NCBI RefSeq assembly: GCF_037176765.1
Contig: NC_090034.1
Span: 93,856,500-93,920,499 of the forward strand
Reading direction: 5' to 3'
Origin: Anolis sagrei
Lineage: Eukaryota; Chordata; Lepidosauria; Squamata; Anolidae
Length of the DNA stretch: 64,000 nt
In this document: positions 1 to 10,516 of the stretch, in pieces
Layout of the letters: every line of letters starts with the position of its first letter
Numbering within the stretch: the first letter of the stretch is position 1
Translations under genes and position numbers: made by a program
The notes under the pieces: model-generated
What the model was told of the DNA's origin: nothing
Databases searched by the model: none
The model's input: only the letters and a program-made list of their open reading frames with translations

Positions 1-150
1 GCCCTGTCCCTCGTCCCCACCAACCGTGATTGTGAGGGTGGTGGGACCGAGAGCACCCCCCCCCCCCGGAAGATCTTAATAGCCTTGATGGTTCATAGGG
101 GAGAATCCGTTCGGACAGGTAAACTGGGCCGGAGTCGTTTAGGACTTTAT
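1..150 (-). repeat. L2-clade LINE fragment
   Basis: The text contains the antisense of the L2 C-terminal block common in lizards (charged segment around the GTRERAFS-type peptide, then a hydrophobic end). Similar stretches recur at 26640, 31500 and 55680. It is cut by the window start and interrupted by a C-run near 55-67. Confidence 0.6.
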
Positions 151-249
151 AAGTCAAAACCAGCACTTTGAATTGTGCACGGAAGCTAATCGGCAGCTAG
201 TTCTCATGAAGCTTTTCGTTGATTTGAGTCTATTGGGAGGAGGCCGGTA

Positions 250-640
250 GCCATGTAGTGGATGGCTTTCACTGTGCTCAACCTTATTTCTCTCCCATTT
301 AGCAGCAACTTCCCGTCGCACATCGGGTAGGGGGGGCAATGCCAGCCAGCTTGTAGAGTTTATCAACAGGTGTAGGTTTAAAACATCCTGCAATTATTCT
401 GCATGTTTCATTCAATACTGTGTCTCCTGTTTTGCGTGGGCAGACTTATGCCAAACAGGACAGGCATACTCTGCAGTTGAGTAAGACAAGGCCAGGGCTG
501 ATGGTCTTATTAATTTTGGGTCTGTACCCCAGGTGCTGCCAGTAAGTTTCCGCAGAATGTTATTGCATGCAGCTACTTTGCCTTTGGTGTTCAAGCAGTG
601 TTTCCTATATGCTAGTGTTTGATCTAAGGTGACACTGAGA
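250..640 (-). repeat. Non-LTR retrotransposon RT fragment (jockey/CR1 group)
   Basis: The minus strand encodes pieces resembling the C-terminal part of a LINE reverse transcriptase, with an LALSYSTAEYACPVWHKSAH-like block at about 425-500 and a DVRREVAAKWERNKVEH-like block at 280-335. The two lie in different frames, so the copy is old and broken. The clade assignment is tentative. Confidence 0.55.
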
Positions 641-649
641 TATTTAGGA

Positions 650-968
650 TGGAAACAATGTATACTTCAACTATGAGAGACAACATGAGAAAACACATCC
701 AGAAAATCACATTGTCTGATTTTAACAAATTTATTTGCAAATTATGGTGGAAAATAAGTTTTTGGTCCATCGCAATACTTTGCTATATATTCTTTATTGG
801 CAATGATAGAGGTCAAATGTTTTCTGTAAGTCCTCACAATGTTGGCACACACTGTTGGTGGTATGTTGGCCCGTTCCTCCACGCAGATCTCCTCAAGAGC
901 AGTGATGTTTTGGGGCTGTTACTGGGCAACACAGACTTTCAACTCCCTCCAAAGTTTTTCTCTCCAGA
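650..968 (-). mobile_element. Tc1-like DNA transposon, 3' fragment
   Basis: The minus strand carries the C-terminal part of a Tc1-family transposase: a block similar to NLWRELKVCVAQ, then TALEEI, then VCANIV (roughly 965 down to 830). It is followed by the AT-rich terminal stretch with TTTGCAAATTATGGTGGAAA typical of Tc1 copies in vertebrates. The 5' part is absent; CR1 sequence follows at 1026. The plus-strand reading frame here is a shadow. Confidence 0.6.
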
Positions 969-1025
969 TCTTCACAGGCACGACCAGTGGGAATGAGAGA
1001 CAGAGCCTTCTCAGTGGTGACCCCT

Positions 1026-1345
1026 TCATAGAATCAAAGAGTTGGAAGAGACCTCATGGGCCATCCAGTCCAACCCCCTGACAAGAAGCAGGAATATTGC
1101 ATTCAAATCACCCCTGACAGATGGCCATCCAGCCTCTGTTTAAAAGCTTCTGAAGAAGGAGCCTCCACCACACTCCGGGGCAGACAGTTCCATTGCTGAA
1201 CGGCTCTCACAGTCAGGAAGTTCTTCCTTATGTTCAGATGGAATCTCCTTTCTTATAGTTTGAAGCCATTGTTTTGCGTCCTAGTCTCCAAGGAAGCAGA
1301 AAACAAGCTTGCTCCCTCCTCCCTGTGGCTTCCTCTCACATATTT
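1026..1345 (-). repeat. CR1 LINE 3' fragment
   Basis: The antisense of the CR1 3' region is visible, beginning ATAGAATCAAAGAGTTGGAA and continuing through the stretch that matches the copies at 35172 and 44090. The junction to L2-type sequence is at about 1345. Confidence 0.8.
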
Positions 1346-1612
1346 GGCTGTGGAACTCCCTCCCCAGTGATATCAGAGCAGCTCCCTCCCTGCTGGCCTT
1401 CATAAGAACTGAAAACCTGGCTCTGGGGTCAAGCATTTGGAGATTAACCACAGTGCAATAATAGCTACGGAATTATGTACAATAACTTTTGGAATGGCCC
1501 CAGAGTGGCGTGTGAGTGGCGTGATTTTTAATAGTGATTGTAATGTTTTATATGTTTTATAACATGTATTTAATTTTAATTTTAAACCTTTAACTTAATG
1601 TATTTTAACTGC
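1346..1612 (+). repeat. L2-clade LINE 3' fragment
   Basis: The plus strand reads as the L2 C-terminus (LWNSLPSD-like, then APSLLAF and a degraded hydrophobic end) and then an AT-rich 3' region. It abuts a CR1 in the opposite orientation. Confidence 0.6.
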
Positions 1613-1795
1613 CTGTTGCCACATGGTTTTGAGGAAACGTTGTACTTCACTCTTCAGTGATAACCATTGTTGTGTTTCCAACAGTGATGGCATCTCACGT
1701 AGTTTACAAGAACAAATGATGAGGCAGAAATGCAACCTGTGAATGAAAGCTTTGCAGTATCTACCACATGACTGATAACATTTTATTTTTTTCAG

Positions 1796-2726
1796 GAATA
1801 TGGCAGCTTGGGTGTATAATGTCATCCAATGGGCCCTCGATGCAATGCTCCCCTTCTTTGCAGCTCAGATGAAAAGAATTCTATGGAAATTTTTAACTGC
1901 AGTGGCATTTGTGGTGCTGCTTTCTCTCCTCCTCGTTGTTGTTACATGGCTTGTTGTGGGCAAGGAAGACCATTCTCCCATGAGCAGAGGACAGGGGTTG
2001 TCTGTGGTGACCAGGCAAGGGTGGCGGTCCTCTGGTGTCATCAAAATCCTAAAGGATGCCCTGTTCTACGTGGCCACCCTGCTACCCTCCTTTGAACCCC
2101 TAACGATGGGGAATCTCTTGAGGCATCGTGATCAACTGAGTGGGGTGAACATTCTTCTTAAGGCTTGTTTCGAAGCTGCCATTGAGATCTTTGACAAGGA
2201 ACCCCCATTAGTGCAGCAAAATGCTCGGATGGTTATTCAGTGTGCTGCACCACCAATAGAATTTCTCTCCGGCAGGGGAGAGTGTGAGATTGCAGTGTAT
2301 CTCTTATACAATGAGATCCAGCACAGGATCCGGGAGCTGACCCCTGAGATGTACCTCGCGAGGCTCTCTGTTCGTCAGGAACCATTGAGCATCTTTAATA
2401 TATTGAGAGTGAGAGATAAATTGCAGTCCTGGGGGGTCCTTTCCCCTGAACTGGGAGGCTGCCTTGATTTTGCAGTAGAGGAGTTTGCCAAGGAGCCATT
2501 CTGCGTCCAAGACAACGCCCACATGGTTGTGGATTGTGGTGGGCAAGTGATGACTTTTGCTTCTGGGAGCGGGGAAAATAACATCAATATCTACAATTTA
2601 AGGGATGGCAACATCCACTACCAGATCAGGACCTCAGGACTTTGGGCCAGCACTGTGCGCTTCTTCCGTGGGAATAAAGATCACACGTCTAGCCGTGCAA
2701 GTAAATACTTGCAGATTGAATAAGCT
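1796..2726 (+). CDS. Gene D: unrecognised single-pass membrane protein with an internal duplication, 307 aa
   Basis: The reading frame runs from ATG at 1800 to TAA at 2721-2723. A good splice acceptor (long T tract then CAG, exon from 1796) stands just before the ATG, so an upstream 5' UTR exon is likely. Residues about 31-53 are a strong membrane helix with a basic N-side (MKRILWK), and the bulk of the protein follows it, suggesting type II topology. Residues about 101-178 and 196-277 are two copies of one unit. They share a KEP..VQ.NA.MV..C core, an F.SG.GE segment and an IQHRIR/IHYQIR end. I do not recognise the family. The frame is open with sensible composition and no repeat lies inside it, so I think it is a real terminal coding exon. 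Whether it is expressed is unknown. It lies about 4.7 kb upstream of gene E on the same strand. Confidence 0.55.
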
Positions 2727-2868
2727 AAGCACTCAGAAAGGAAATTAGATATTGCTAACCTTTAGGACTAAACTGGGCTTTTAGCAGCAAGGATGTGTCT
2801 TTCCTGAGCTGCATCATTTCAAGCACAATATGGAGAGGAACTTACTATTCAGAAGGTTTAGACCAGGC

Positions 2869-2930
2869 ATGGGCAAACTTGGGCCCTCGAGGTATTTTGT
2901 ACTTCAACTCCCATAATTCCTAACAGTCTT
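2869..2930. mobile_element. Half copy of a palindromic hAT-type MITE
   Basis: It starts CAGGCATGGGCAAACTTGGG, the same terminus as the full MITEs at 3081-3257 and 59368-59492, but stops in the middle (CCTAACAG). Confidence 0.55.
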
Positions 2931-2935
2931 TCCTT

Positions 2936-3370
2936 GAGTCAGAATCACAGGATAATAAAGTTAGAAGATACGACAAAGCTATCTCATCCAACTCACTGTC
3001 ATGCAGAAATACAAGATAAATCACTCCCAAAAGACATCCATTTAACTTCCATTAAAAGATCTCCAAAGGAGAGTCTAAACCAGGCATGGGCAAACATGGC
3101 CCCTCCAGATGGTTTGGACTTCAACTCCCACAATTCCAAACAGCCTCAGGCCCCTTCCTTTTCCCCCTCAGCCGCTTAAGGAAGGGGCCTGAGGCTGTTA
3201 GGAATTGCGGGAGTTGAAGTCCAAAACATCTAGAGGGGCCATGTTTGCCCATGCCTACTCCAAACCTTCTGAATAGTAGGCCCCACAGTTGAGCAGCTCT
3301 TTGGTTACAAAATTCTTCTTACTGTTTAGGTGGAATCTCTTCCCTTGCGGTTTGATTCACGAGTTCACAT
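2936..3370 (-). repeat. Old CR1 LINE fragment interrupted by a MITE
   Basis: The antisense CR1 pattern (AGAATCACAGGATAATAAAG, later TTCTTCTTACTGTTTAGGTGGAATCTC) is continuous on both sides of the MITE at 3081-3257. The copy is strongly diverged. Confidence 0.5.
3081..3257. mobile_element. Palindromic hAT-type MITE
   Basis: The termini are inverted copies of CAGGCATGGGCAAACATGGC, and the whole element folds back around a centre near 3170 (AAGGAAGGGGCCTGAGGC). The flanking 8-mers are GTCTAAAC and CTCCAAAC, a diverged 8-bp target duplication as expected for hAT. Confidence 0.7.
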
Positions 3371-3639
3371 CTGAGTACTGTGTAGATGTGTTGCACGAAT
3401 GTCACAGGAAATGACAAAAATCTTGGAAATGTATGTTATTATCTTTTAGATCATATCTTTTTAAAATATACAGGAAAGGTTTTTATAACACAAGTTGTGC
3501 CCATACATTTCAGTCTTGCAATTTATGTATGTGTCTGTATCTCCTATACCCTCTAGTTTGCTATTAAAATTGAATGACTGTGTTGCAAAATGATGCATGT
3601 CTAAAAAGTTTGAGACCAACACACATGTCTGTATACAGA

Positions 3640-4270
3640 TGACGTACAATTTTACCACTCCTTTTCAACTGCAACTAAGGAGGGTGTTCAGGTAATTGAA
3701 CCGGTGCTTGGCAGCTGTGACAGTCTGGATGAGGTCGAACAAGTTGAAATTGACTCCAGACAAGACAGTCGCACCGAACAGGGCATAGGGTTACAGCCTG
3801 TACTGAAGACACAGGTTTGCAGTTTGGGAGTGATCCTGGAGCCATCGCTGAGCCTGGAACCCCACATTTCAGCGGTGGCCATGGGAGCTGTCATACAATT
3901 AAAACTTGTGTGCCAGTTGCACCCGTACCTTGGGAAGTGACTTGGCCACAGTGGCCCAGGCTCTTGTTACATCAGGAATAGATTACTGCAACATGCAACG
4001 TGCCTTTGAAAACTATTCGGAAACTTCAAGTAGTCCAACAGGCAGCAGCCAGGTTGCTCACCGAAGCAGCGTACAGGGAGCACACAACTTCCCTGTTACG
4101 TCAGCTCCTCGAGTTGCTAGTCTGCTACTCAGCACAATTCAAAGTGCTGGCTTTAGCCTACAAAGCCCCAAATATGTCATTAAAGCCTTAACATTGCTAT
4201 TAATATGTTGTAAACCATTTTGAGTCCTTCCAGAGGTGAGAAAGGCGGTATATACAGTAAATAAATAAAT
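3640..4270 (+). repeat. L2-clade LINE 3' fragment
   Basis: The plus strand reads as a broken L2 reverse-transcriptase C-terminus (TIRKLQVVQQAAARLLTEA-like at 4005-4060) and ends with a GAAAGGCGGTATATACAGTAAATAAATAAA tail. Confidence 0.75.
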
Positions 4271-4339
4271 CGACAAATGTTTGAAAAGTTTTGCTCAACA
4301 TGATCAATTGTCTTTACTTTAAAAAAAGATTCCCTGTCT

Positions 4340-4900
4340 TTCAGCACTGACGCTCAGATGTCAGCAGTGGCTGGGAGGACCTTCACACAACTAAAACTCG
4401 TGCGTCAGCTGCAACTGTACCTCATGAAGTCTGATTTGGCTACGCCTTAGTTACCTCTGGATTGGAGTATTGCAATGCACTCTACGTCGGGCTCCCCTTG
4501 AAGATGGCCCAGAAACTTCAATTGGTCCAACGATCGGCAGCCAGGCTGCTAACTTTAGCAAATTAGAGGGAGCATTCTGCCCCCTGTTTAAGGAGCTCCA
4601 TTGGCTGCCGTTCATTTTCCGGTCCCAATTCAAGGTGTGTTATCACCTACAAAGATTTGAATGGTTTGGGACCCGCCTACCTTCATGACCGCATTTCCTT
4701 CTATGAACCAGCACGATCTCTTTGATCTTCCGGGGAGGCCCTTCTCTCGCAGCTTGTGGGGACGAGGGAGAGAACCTTCTCGGTGGTGGCCCTTCGGCTC
4801 TGGAACTTGCTACCTGGGGAAATTAGGCAAGCACCCACTTTGTCAGCCTTTAGGAAAAGCCTGAAAACTTGGCTGTTCTGGCATGCTTTTGAGGAATGAA
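4340..4900 (+). repeat. L2-clade LINE 3' fragment
   Basis: A second, separately decayed L2 C-terminus: a QLVQRSAARL-like block at 4515, LHWLPF near 4605, then ERTFSVVALRLWNLLPGE-like and LSAFRKSLKTWLFWHAF at 4785-4895. It is broken by frame changes. Confidence 0.7.
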
Positions 4901-4972
4901 CAACAAATCCAATAGCATGACTGTCCCAGTACATATTTGTCCTTTTGATGAACTTTACCTCATCCCCTAGTG

Positions 4973-5107
4973 CAGTGGTTGTCAACCTGTGGGTACCCAG
5001 ATGTTTTTACTTTCAACTCCCAAAAATCCTAATAGCTGGTAAACTGGCTGAGATTTCTAGGAGTTGTAGGCCAAAACACCTGGGGACCCACAGGTTGAGA
5101 ACCACGG
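4973..5107. mobile_element. hAT-type MITE with perfect 8-bp target duplication
   Basis: The element begins CAGTGGTTGTCAACCTGTGG and ends with the inverted copy (CCCACAGGTTGAGAACCACG). CCCTAGTG stands at 4965-4972 and again at 5108-5115. It is the same family as 33846, 37590 and 40907. Confidence 0.85.
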
Positions 5108-5115
5108 CCCTAGTG

Positions 5116-5898
5116 AAAACTCAAACTCCACCGTTTGTCCCTTCTTACATGGTGGCAGGGTATAAAGTTTATTATCGTTGTTGTTTTTGTTTTTGTTGTG
5201 GGGAAGAAAACAGACCTGAGAGGAAACATTAAACTTCAGGTGCAACAACTAATTCTAAATAGAGTAACCACAATGTTCTCCTGTGTGCATTTTATAGATC
5301 ATGTAACACTACATTGAAAGAACTTCACTGGTTTTCTATTTACTTCTGCAAGCAGCTGAAGACTTCTTACCTATAAACCATTTAGGGCCAGAATCTCAGA
5401 AATACCACTCATAGCATGTGAACTTTCTCATAGCATGTACTCATTACTGTCTTATTATCTGTTTCACCTTGGAGATAGTTGACATTAGTGAAGAATTGCA
5501 ACAGGGCCATCTGTTTCAAGAAGGTGAACTTGATTCCTCCATTCCTTGGTCTTACAACATAGAGTAAAAGCAATACTGCTCTGCCTAACTTTTAGTGATG
5601 AATGGTGCTTTTGTTGGAACTCAACCACATCCTTGCTTTGTAGTTTCAAAAGATTGTCTTCTTTATTGCATTGTATGCTGAAGGGAAAAAAACAGGCAAC
5701 GGGCGTTAGGCCAGTATGAGAGCACTATGTTTAGCCAGGCCAAAAACCTGTACACTGCTAAGAAAATGTTGTGAAACTCATCAGGTCATTGTAAGTTGAT
5801 AAGCAACTTGAAGATACACACACACACACACATTCAGTGCTAATCATGGTTGTTCACAGCATATTTAACCACAAACATATACACCAGGGACAGGGATC
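5116..5898. other. No gene seen
   Basis: I see no exon-like frame here. There is a possible very old LINE relic around 5333 and a (CA)n run at about 5815-5832. Confidence 0.4.
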
Positions 5899-5901
5899 TT
5901 A

Positions 5902-6055
5902 GGGCCCTTCCATACAGCCACATAACCCAAAATATCAAGGCAGAAAATCCCACAATATCTGCTTTGAACTGGGATATCTGAGTCCACACTGCCATGTATT
6001 CCAGTTCGTTCAAAGCAGATAATGTGGGATTTTATACAGCTGTGTGGAAGGGGCC
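5902..6055. mobile_element. Palindromic MITE with TTA target duplication (Harbinger-like)
   Basis: The ends are inverted (GGGCCCTTCCATACAGC and GCTGTGTGGAAGGGGCC) and are flanked by TTA on both sides (5899-5901, 6056-6058). A 3-bp TTA duplication is typical of PIF/Harbinger. A truncated sister lies at 33313-33442. Confidence 0.65.
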
Positions 6056-6058
6056 TTA

Positions 6059-7430
6059 GTTCAAAGTATTCCTGGATCTAAGTAAAATGACGGGATTGTT
6101 CCTACTCAGGGAGATGGAATATAGAAGATTTAACCTAGGGCAGTTCCACACAGCCCTTTAACACTGGAGCAATCACCTTTCTTAGACATGATTGTGCCCG
6201 AGTTAAAGTCTGCACATGCCCAGAAAGTGCATGTTTTTTCTGGGGTGGGAGTGGGGTTGGCTGTCCAGATGGGGTCCCAGAACCGCCTTTAAAAAGCATT
6301 TAAAAAGGAAAATAACTTACCTGACTGTTGCTGCTGGAGCTCTCAACATAGATTTTATGTTGAGGCATTAAAACTCTGTGGTTGAGAATTCTAAATGCAG
6401 TTCTTTGAAGTGTAAAAATCAGGATTGCGTGAGCTGGAGCCGTGGCACTAAAAGTGGATTCAGAAGGATTTAACTGCAATGTGAAAGGGACCAGGACTGA
6501 TTTTCTAAAAAGTTAAGAATTAGCCATTTCTCTTAACACTAAGACTTTATCTTTTGTAACTGGAATCAGCCCCTGGCAGTGGGTCAGTGCTTGTGGAATG
6601 ATGCCAAGGGTGCCATCTCTTCTTAGCTGGAGAAAGGATAAACATCTTAGAGATAGATGATGTCTGGTTCCTCTTAGTGGCATTGTGGATCAAATGTTTT
6701 GAAATCTCTGAAACTTCTAGGCAAGAGACAGTCTGGAAGAAAAGAACTGGGAATATTTTAGCAGAGAGCTGGGTGGCCTTATTGGTTCCATCCTGCTGCA
6801 GAATGAGTTCTTAGAACAAGTATTTGAAGGCCCAGATGTATGTTAACCTATGCCTATCTCCTTAGGATCAGGGGAAGTTGGTATTCCCCTTTTCCCAAGC
6901 CCCATCATCATGCCATTGAAGTCTATACCACCCCTCAACCATTCCATATTTGCTAGAGAACAGAGCACATATCAGAAGTATTTGACAATGCCCTCTTACT
7001 CAGTTATAAAGCAATTTTATCTTTTGATGAGTTCTGTCAGGTCTTCCAAAGGTCTCAGTGGCTGATGTAAAGATTTCATGCCTGCCTATATTGACATGTT
7101 TGCCCCAATCCCTGCACTTCACAAGGCCCCAAAAATGGTACAGAGAATGGCTTTATGGTAGATTAGGTGGGTGGTTAAAATACCTTCTGCATGCCATGCC
7201 AAACCATACGAGATTGTGGTCAGATATTCACCCAGCAAAGCATTAAGTACTGCTTTCTATTCTAGATTGTGCCAACCGTTCCAATCCTCTTGGTTTATGA
7301 TAGGTCAGCGAGGCTTGCAAGGATTTCCATAGGCTCCCTAATTAGAATTTTGAATATCAAGCACATTAAAAGAGCACTTGTGGCCTAACAATTCAGCTGT
7401 GGAAATAGAAGTTTCTGGAATTCTATCCTC
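6059..7430. other. No gene seen upstream of gene E
   Basis: This stretch has no repeat I can name and no convincing exon. It should contain the promoter and any 5' exon of gene E, but I cannot point to either. Confidence 0.35.
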
Positions 7431-8624
7431 ATGGAAGTTCTGCTTCCTTTTTTCCAGTTCATATTGGCATCTACTTTGGCCATCATCTCCCTGCCACTCT
7501 TGAACAACAAGAAAACTGCCGTGAAGAAGCAGATTCTTACCAGAGCCCTTTGGTTGTGGATTTTTGCTGCTATTCCCATCCCAGGCCTCTCCTACTTTCC
7601 TGCCAGAAAGGTCCACTCCTGGTGTTATCATAACTTTGGCCTAGGTGATCCATCACTCAGAGATCTTTCTCAGCTGGTTGGGAAGACAGCAGCCACCCTT
7701 AAAGCTGTAATGAAGCCCCTGTCTTTCACCTCTGTGGTTCTGTGGGGCTTTGCAGAATTGGTTAGAGCTATGGTGATAATAGGAGACTATACCCACTTCC
7801 TGACAACTGGAAAATAGAGGGAGAAAACGTGGAGGCCGTGACAGACTTTGTATTTCTAGGTGCAAAGATTACTGCAGATGCAGACTGTGGCCAGGAAATC
7901 AGAAGACGCTTACTTCTTGGGAGGAGAGCAATGTCCAGTCTTGATAAAATAGTAAAGAGCAGAGACATCAGACTGGCAACAAAGATCTGCCTAGTCAAAG
8001 CCATGGTATTCCCTGTAGTCACCTACGGATGTGAGAGCTGGACCTTAGGGAAGGCTGAGCGAAGGAAGATAGATGCTTTTGAACTGTGGTGTTGGAGGAA
8101 AGTTCTGAGAGTGCCTTGGACTGCGAGAAGATCCAACCAGTCCATCCTCCAAGAAATAAATCCCGACTGCTCATTGGAGGGAAGGATACTAGAGACAAAG
8201 TTGAAGTACTTTGGCCACATCATGAGGAGACAGGAAAGCCTAGAGAAGACAATTATGCTGGGGAAAGTGGAAGGAAAAAGGAAGAGGGGCCGACCAAGGG
8301 CAAGATGGATGGATGGCATCCTTGAAGTGACTGGACTGACCTTGAAGGAGCTGGGGGTGGTGACGGCCGACAGGGAGCTCTGGCGTGGGCTGGTCCATGA
8401 GGTCACGAAGAGTTGGAGACGACTGAACGAATGAACAACACCACTTCCAGCATTTCCCACTCTACGGATACCTACTTTCAGGAGGAATTTCACTTCTTTC
8501 CACCTATGTCATGTTAAATAAATTTGTTTCCAACGCTACGGACAACACCCAAAGAGTTCTGACTGAAGCTCTGATGAGAAGAAGTCCATTTAGCAGCAAA
8601 CATCCACATTCACATCTACAATGA
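7431..8624 (+). pseudogene. Gene E: unrecognised four-helix membrane protein split by a BovB LINE
   Basis: From ATG 7431 the frame encodes 123 native residues and then runs into a BovB LINE, where it stops at 7817. Downstream of the LINE, from 8449, the same frame resumes without change and ends at TGA 8622-8624. The LINE (7801-8440) is flanked by CCACTTCC on both sides, so the pre-insertion gene was 7431-7800 plus 8449-8624, 181 aa. That protein has four hydrophobic stretches (about 5-24, 36-56, 98-118, 127-147), a WCYHNFG segment near 64-70 and an NAT sequon at 152. A CTTCCTTTTTTCCAG stretch ending at 7457 could instead be a splice acceptor, which would make this a last exon starting at residue 10. 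Today it can give only a 128-aa product with a BovB-derived tail, unless the LINE is spliced out. I do not know the family. Confidence 0.6.
7801..8440 (+). mobile_element. BovB (RTE) LINE, 5'-truncated copy inside gene E
   Basis: The plus strand encodes the C-terminal part of the RTE polyprotein in one open frame (7829-8434): [52 protein letters not shown]. It ends with the ATGAACAACA tail. The target duplication CCACTTCC is at 7793-7800 and 8441-8448. The frame has no stop, so the insertion is fairly recent. Confidence 0.92.
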
Positions 8625-9023
8625 TATTAGATTATGCTGGACTCTGGAGCATAGTCTTCTCTTGTCAGAAAAAGACTTGGACACCATGCAATATGTTCAG
8701 CATATTGATTCCAATGTATGTAGTAGATGTGAGTGTACCTGTATGTTCACCTACCAGAAATCCAAAACAATGAAATCTAGATACTCGAAGCATAGCGAGA
8801 ATACACTTGAGAAACTAGAGATGTGATCCTCAATATTATTTGTTTGAATGCTTTAATTAAGAGAGCCAGTACGATGGTTTGAGCATTGGAGTATGACTGT
8901 AGAAACTAGAGCTGGAATCCTTGACCAAGCCATAGAAACCCACTAAGTGACCTTGGGCAACCCTCGCAGCCTCAGAGGGAGGCAAAGACAAACTTCTCCT
9001 GACCAAATTGTGCCAAGAAAACA
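8625..9023. other. No gene seen
   Basis: This is gene E 3' flank. The ATGTTAAATAAATTTG stretch at 8511-8524 lies inside the coding frame, so it is not an obvious poly(A) signal. No clear AATAAA follows here. Confidence 0.35.
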
Positions 9024-9209
9024 CTCTAATGCAGGGGTCCCCAAACGTTTTGAACAGAGGGCCGGGTCACAGTCCCGCAAACTGTTGGAGGGCCAGATTA
9101 TAATTTGAAAAAAATAATAATGAATGAATTCCTATGCACTCTGCACATATATTATTTGCAGTGCAACCCCCCCCCCCCATCAAAAAAACGAAAGAAAAAA
9201 ACCCACACT

Positions 9210-10068
9210 TCTATATAAATAAAAATGTAATGTTCGTTTGTGGGATTAACAGAACTCAAAAACCACTGGACGAATTGACACCAATTTTGGACACAAGACA
9301 CCTAAAAACCCAATGTATGTCCTTCACACAAAAAAATGATTTTGTCATTTGGGAGTTGTCGTTGCTGGGATTTATAGTTCAACTACAATCACAGAGCATT
9401 TTGAACCCCACCAACGATGGAATTGAACCAAACTCGGCACACATTTCTCCCATGACCAACTGAAAATACTGGAAGGGTTTGGTGGGCAGTGTCCTTTCGT
9501 TTTGGAGTTGTAGTTCACTTACATTCAGAGATCATTGTGGACTCAAACAATGATGGATCGGGATCAAACTTGGCACAAATACAATATGCCTAAATTTGAA
9601 CACTGGTGGAGTTTGGGGGAAATAGAATCTTGACATTTCGGAGTTGTAGTTGCTGGGATTTATAGTTCACCTACAATCAAAGAGCATTCTGAACCCCATC
9701 AATGATGGAATTGAACCAAACTTGGCACAAAGTTCTCTCATGTCCAATAGGAAATACTGGAAGGGTTTGGTGGGCAGTGTCCTTTGGTTTTGGAGTTGTA
9801 GTTCACCTGCTTCCATAAATCACTGTGGACTCAATGATAGATCTGGACCAAACTTGGCACTGATACTCAATATGTCCAAATATGAACACTGGTGGCGTTT
9901 GGGGGTTGAATTTGCTGGGATTTATAGTTCAATCAAAGAGCATTCTGAACTCCACCTATGATGGAATTGAACCAGTCTTGGTACACAGAACTCCCATGAA
10001 CAACAGAAAATACTGGGTTTAGTGGGCATTGACCTTGAGTTTTGGAGTTGTAGTTCACCTGCCTTCAC
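9210..10068 (+). mobile_element. Helitron 5' part inside the hAT
   Basis: It starts TCTATATAAATAAAAATGTA, the 5' end also seen at 39383 (minus strand) and near 60254. It continues into a tandem module with GGGATTTATAGTTCA at about 9368, 9655 and 9917 (spacing near 287 and 262). The CTAG-type 3' end with hairpin, as at 38814, is missing. Confidence 0.65.
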
Positions 10069-10072
10069 CACG

Positions 10073-10434
10073 CCGGCATTCCCTGGCCATGCCCACCCAG
10101 CGCTGCTCCCTCAATTGCGGACACCCTCTGCTCCAGCAGCTCTGCTCTGCAGAGGACCCACCTGGGAGGCTTCTCCCTCCCACACAGGCAGAGCGGCCGG
10201 AGCAGAGGGTGTCTGCAATTGACAGAGCGGCGCCGGGTGGGCGTGGCCAGGGAAGCCGGCGTTCCCTGGCCACGCCCACCCTGCGCCGCTCCGCCAATTG
10301 CGGACACCCTCTGCTCCAGCCGCTCTGCTCTGCAGAGGACCCACCTGGGAGGCTTCTCCCTCCCACACAGGCAGAGCGGCCGGAGTAGAGGGTGTCCGGA
10401 ATTGACGGAGTGGCGCCGGGTGGGCGTGGCCAGG
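10073..10434. repeat. GC-rich 183-bp dyad, two tandem copies
   Basis: CCGGCATTCCCTGGCCA at 10073 recurs as CCGGCGTTCCCTGGCCA at 10256. Each unit is a hairpin: GCCACGCCCACC faces GGTGGGCGTGGC, and CAATTGCGGACACCCTCTGC faces its inverse. Long open frames on both strands here are composition artefacts. Confidence 0.8.
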
Positions 10435-10516
10435 CCAGGCCACGCAGGCTGGAGACATGCCCTCAGCGGGCCGCATACAGCCCGCGGGCCGTAGTTTGGG
10501 GACCCCTGCTCTAATG

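Larger units (their letters stand above)
9032..10508. mobile_element. Composite hAT transposon carrying Helitron-type sequence
   Basis: The ends are perfect inverted repeats (GCAGGGGTCCCCAAAC type), and CTCTAATG is duplicated at 9024-9031 and 10509-10516, as expected for hAT. The 3' inner end (GCGGGCCGCATACAGCCCGC) resembles the OposCharlie-type hATs. Between the ends sit a Helitron-like segment (9210-10068) and a GC-rich dyad array (10073-10434). No transposase is present, so it is non-autonomous. Confidence 0.85.

Noticed and set aside
649-996. 115-aa plus-strand frame
   Set aside because: It is the reverse of a Tc1 transposase fragment and runs on toward CR1; no splice borders or start context.
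7829-8434. 201-aa open frame as a host gene
   Set aside because: It is the C-terminal part of the BovB polyprotein, with a duplicated target site around the element.
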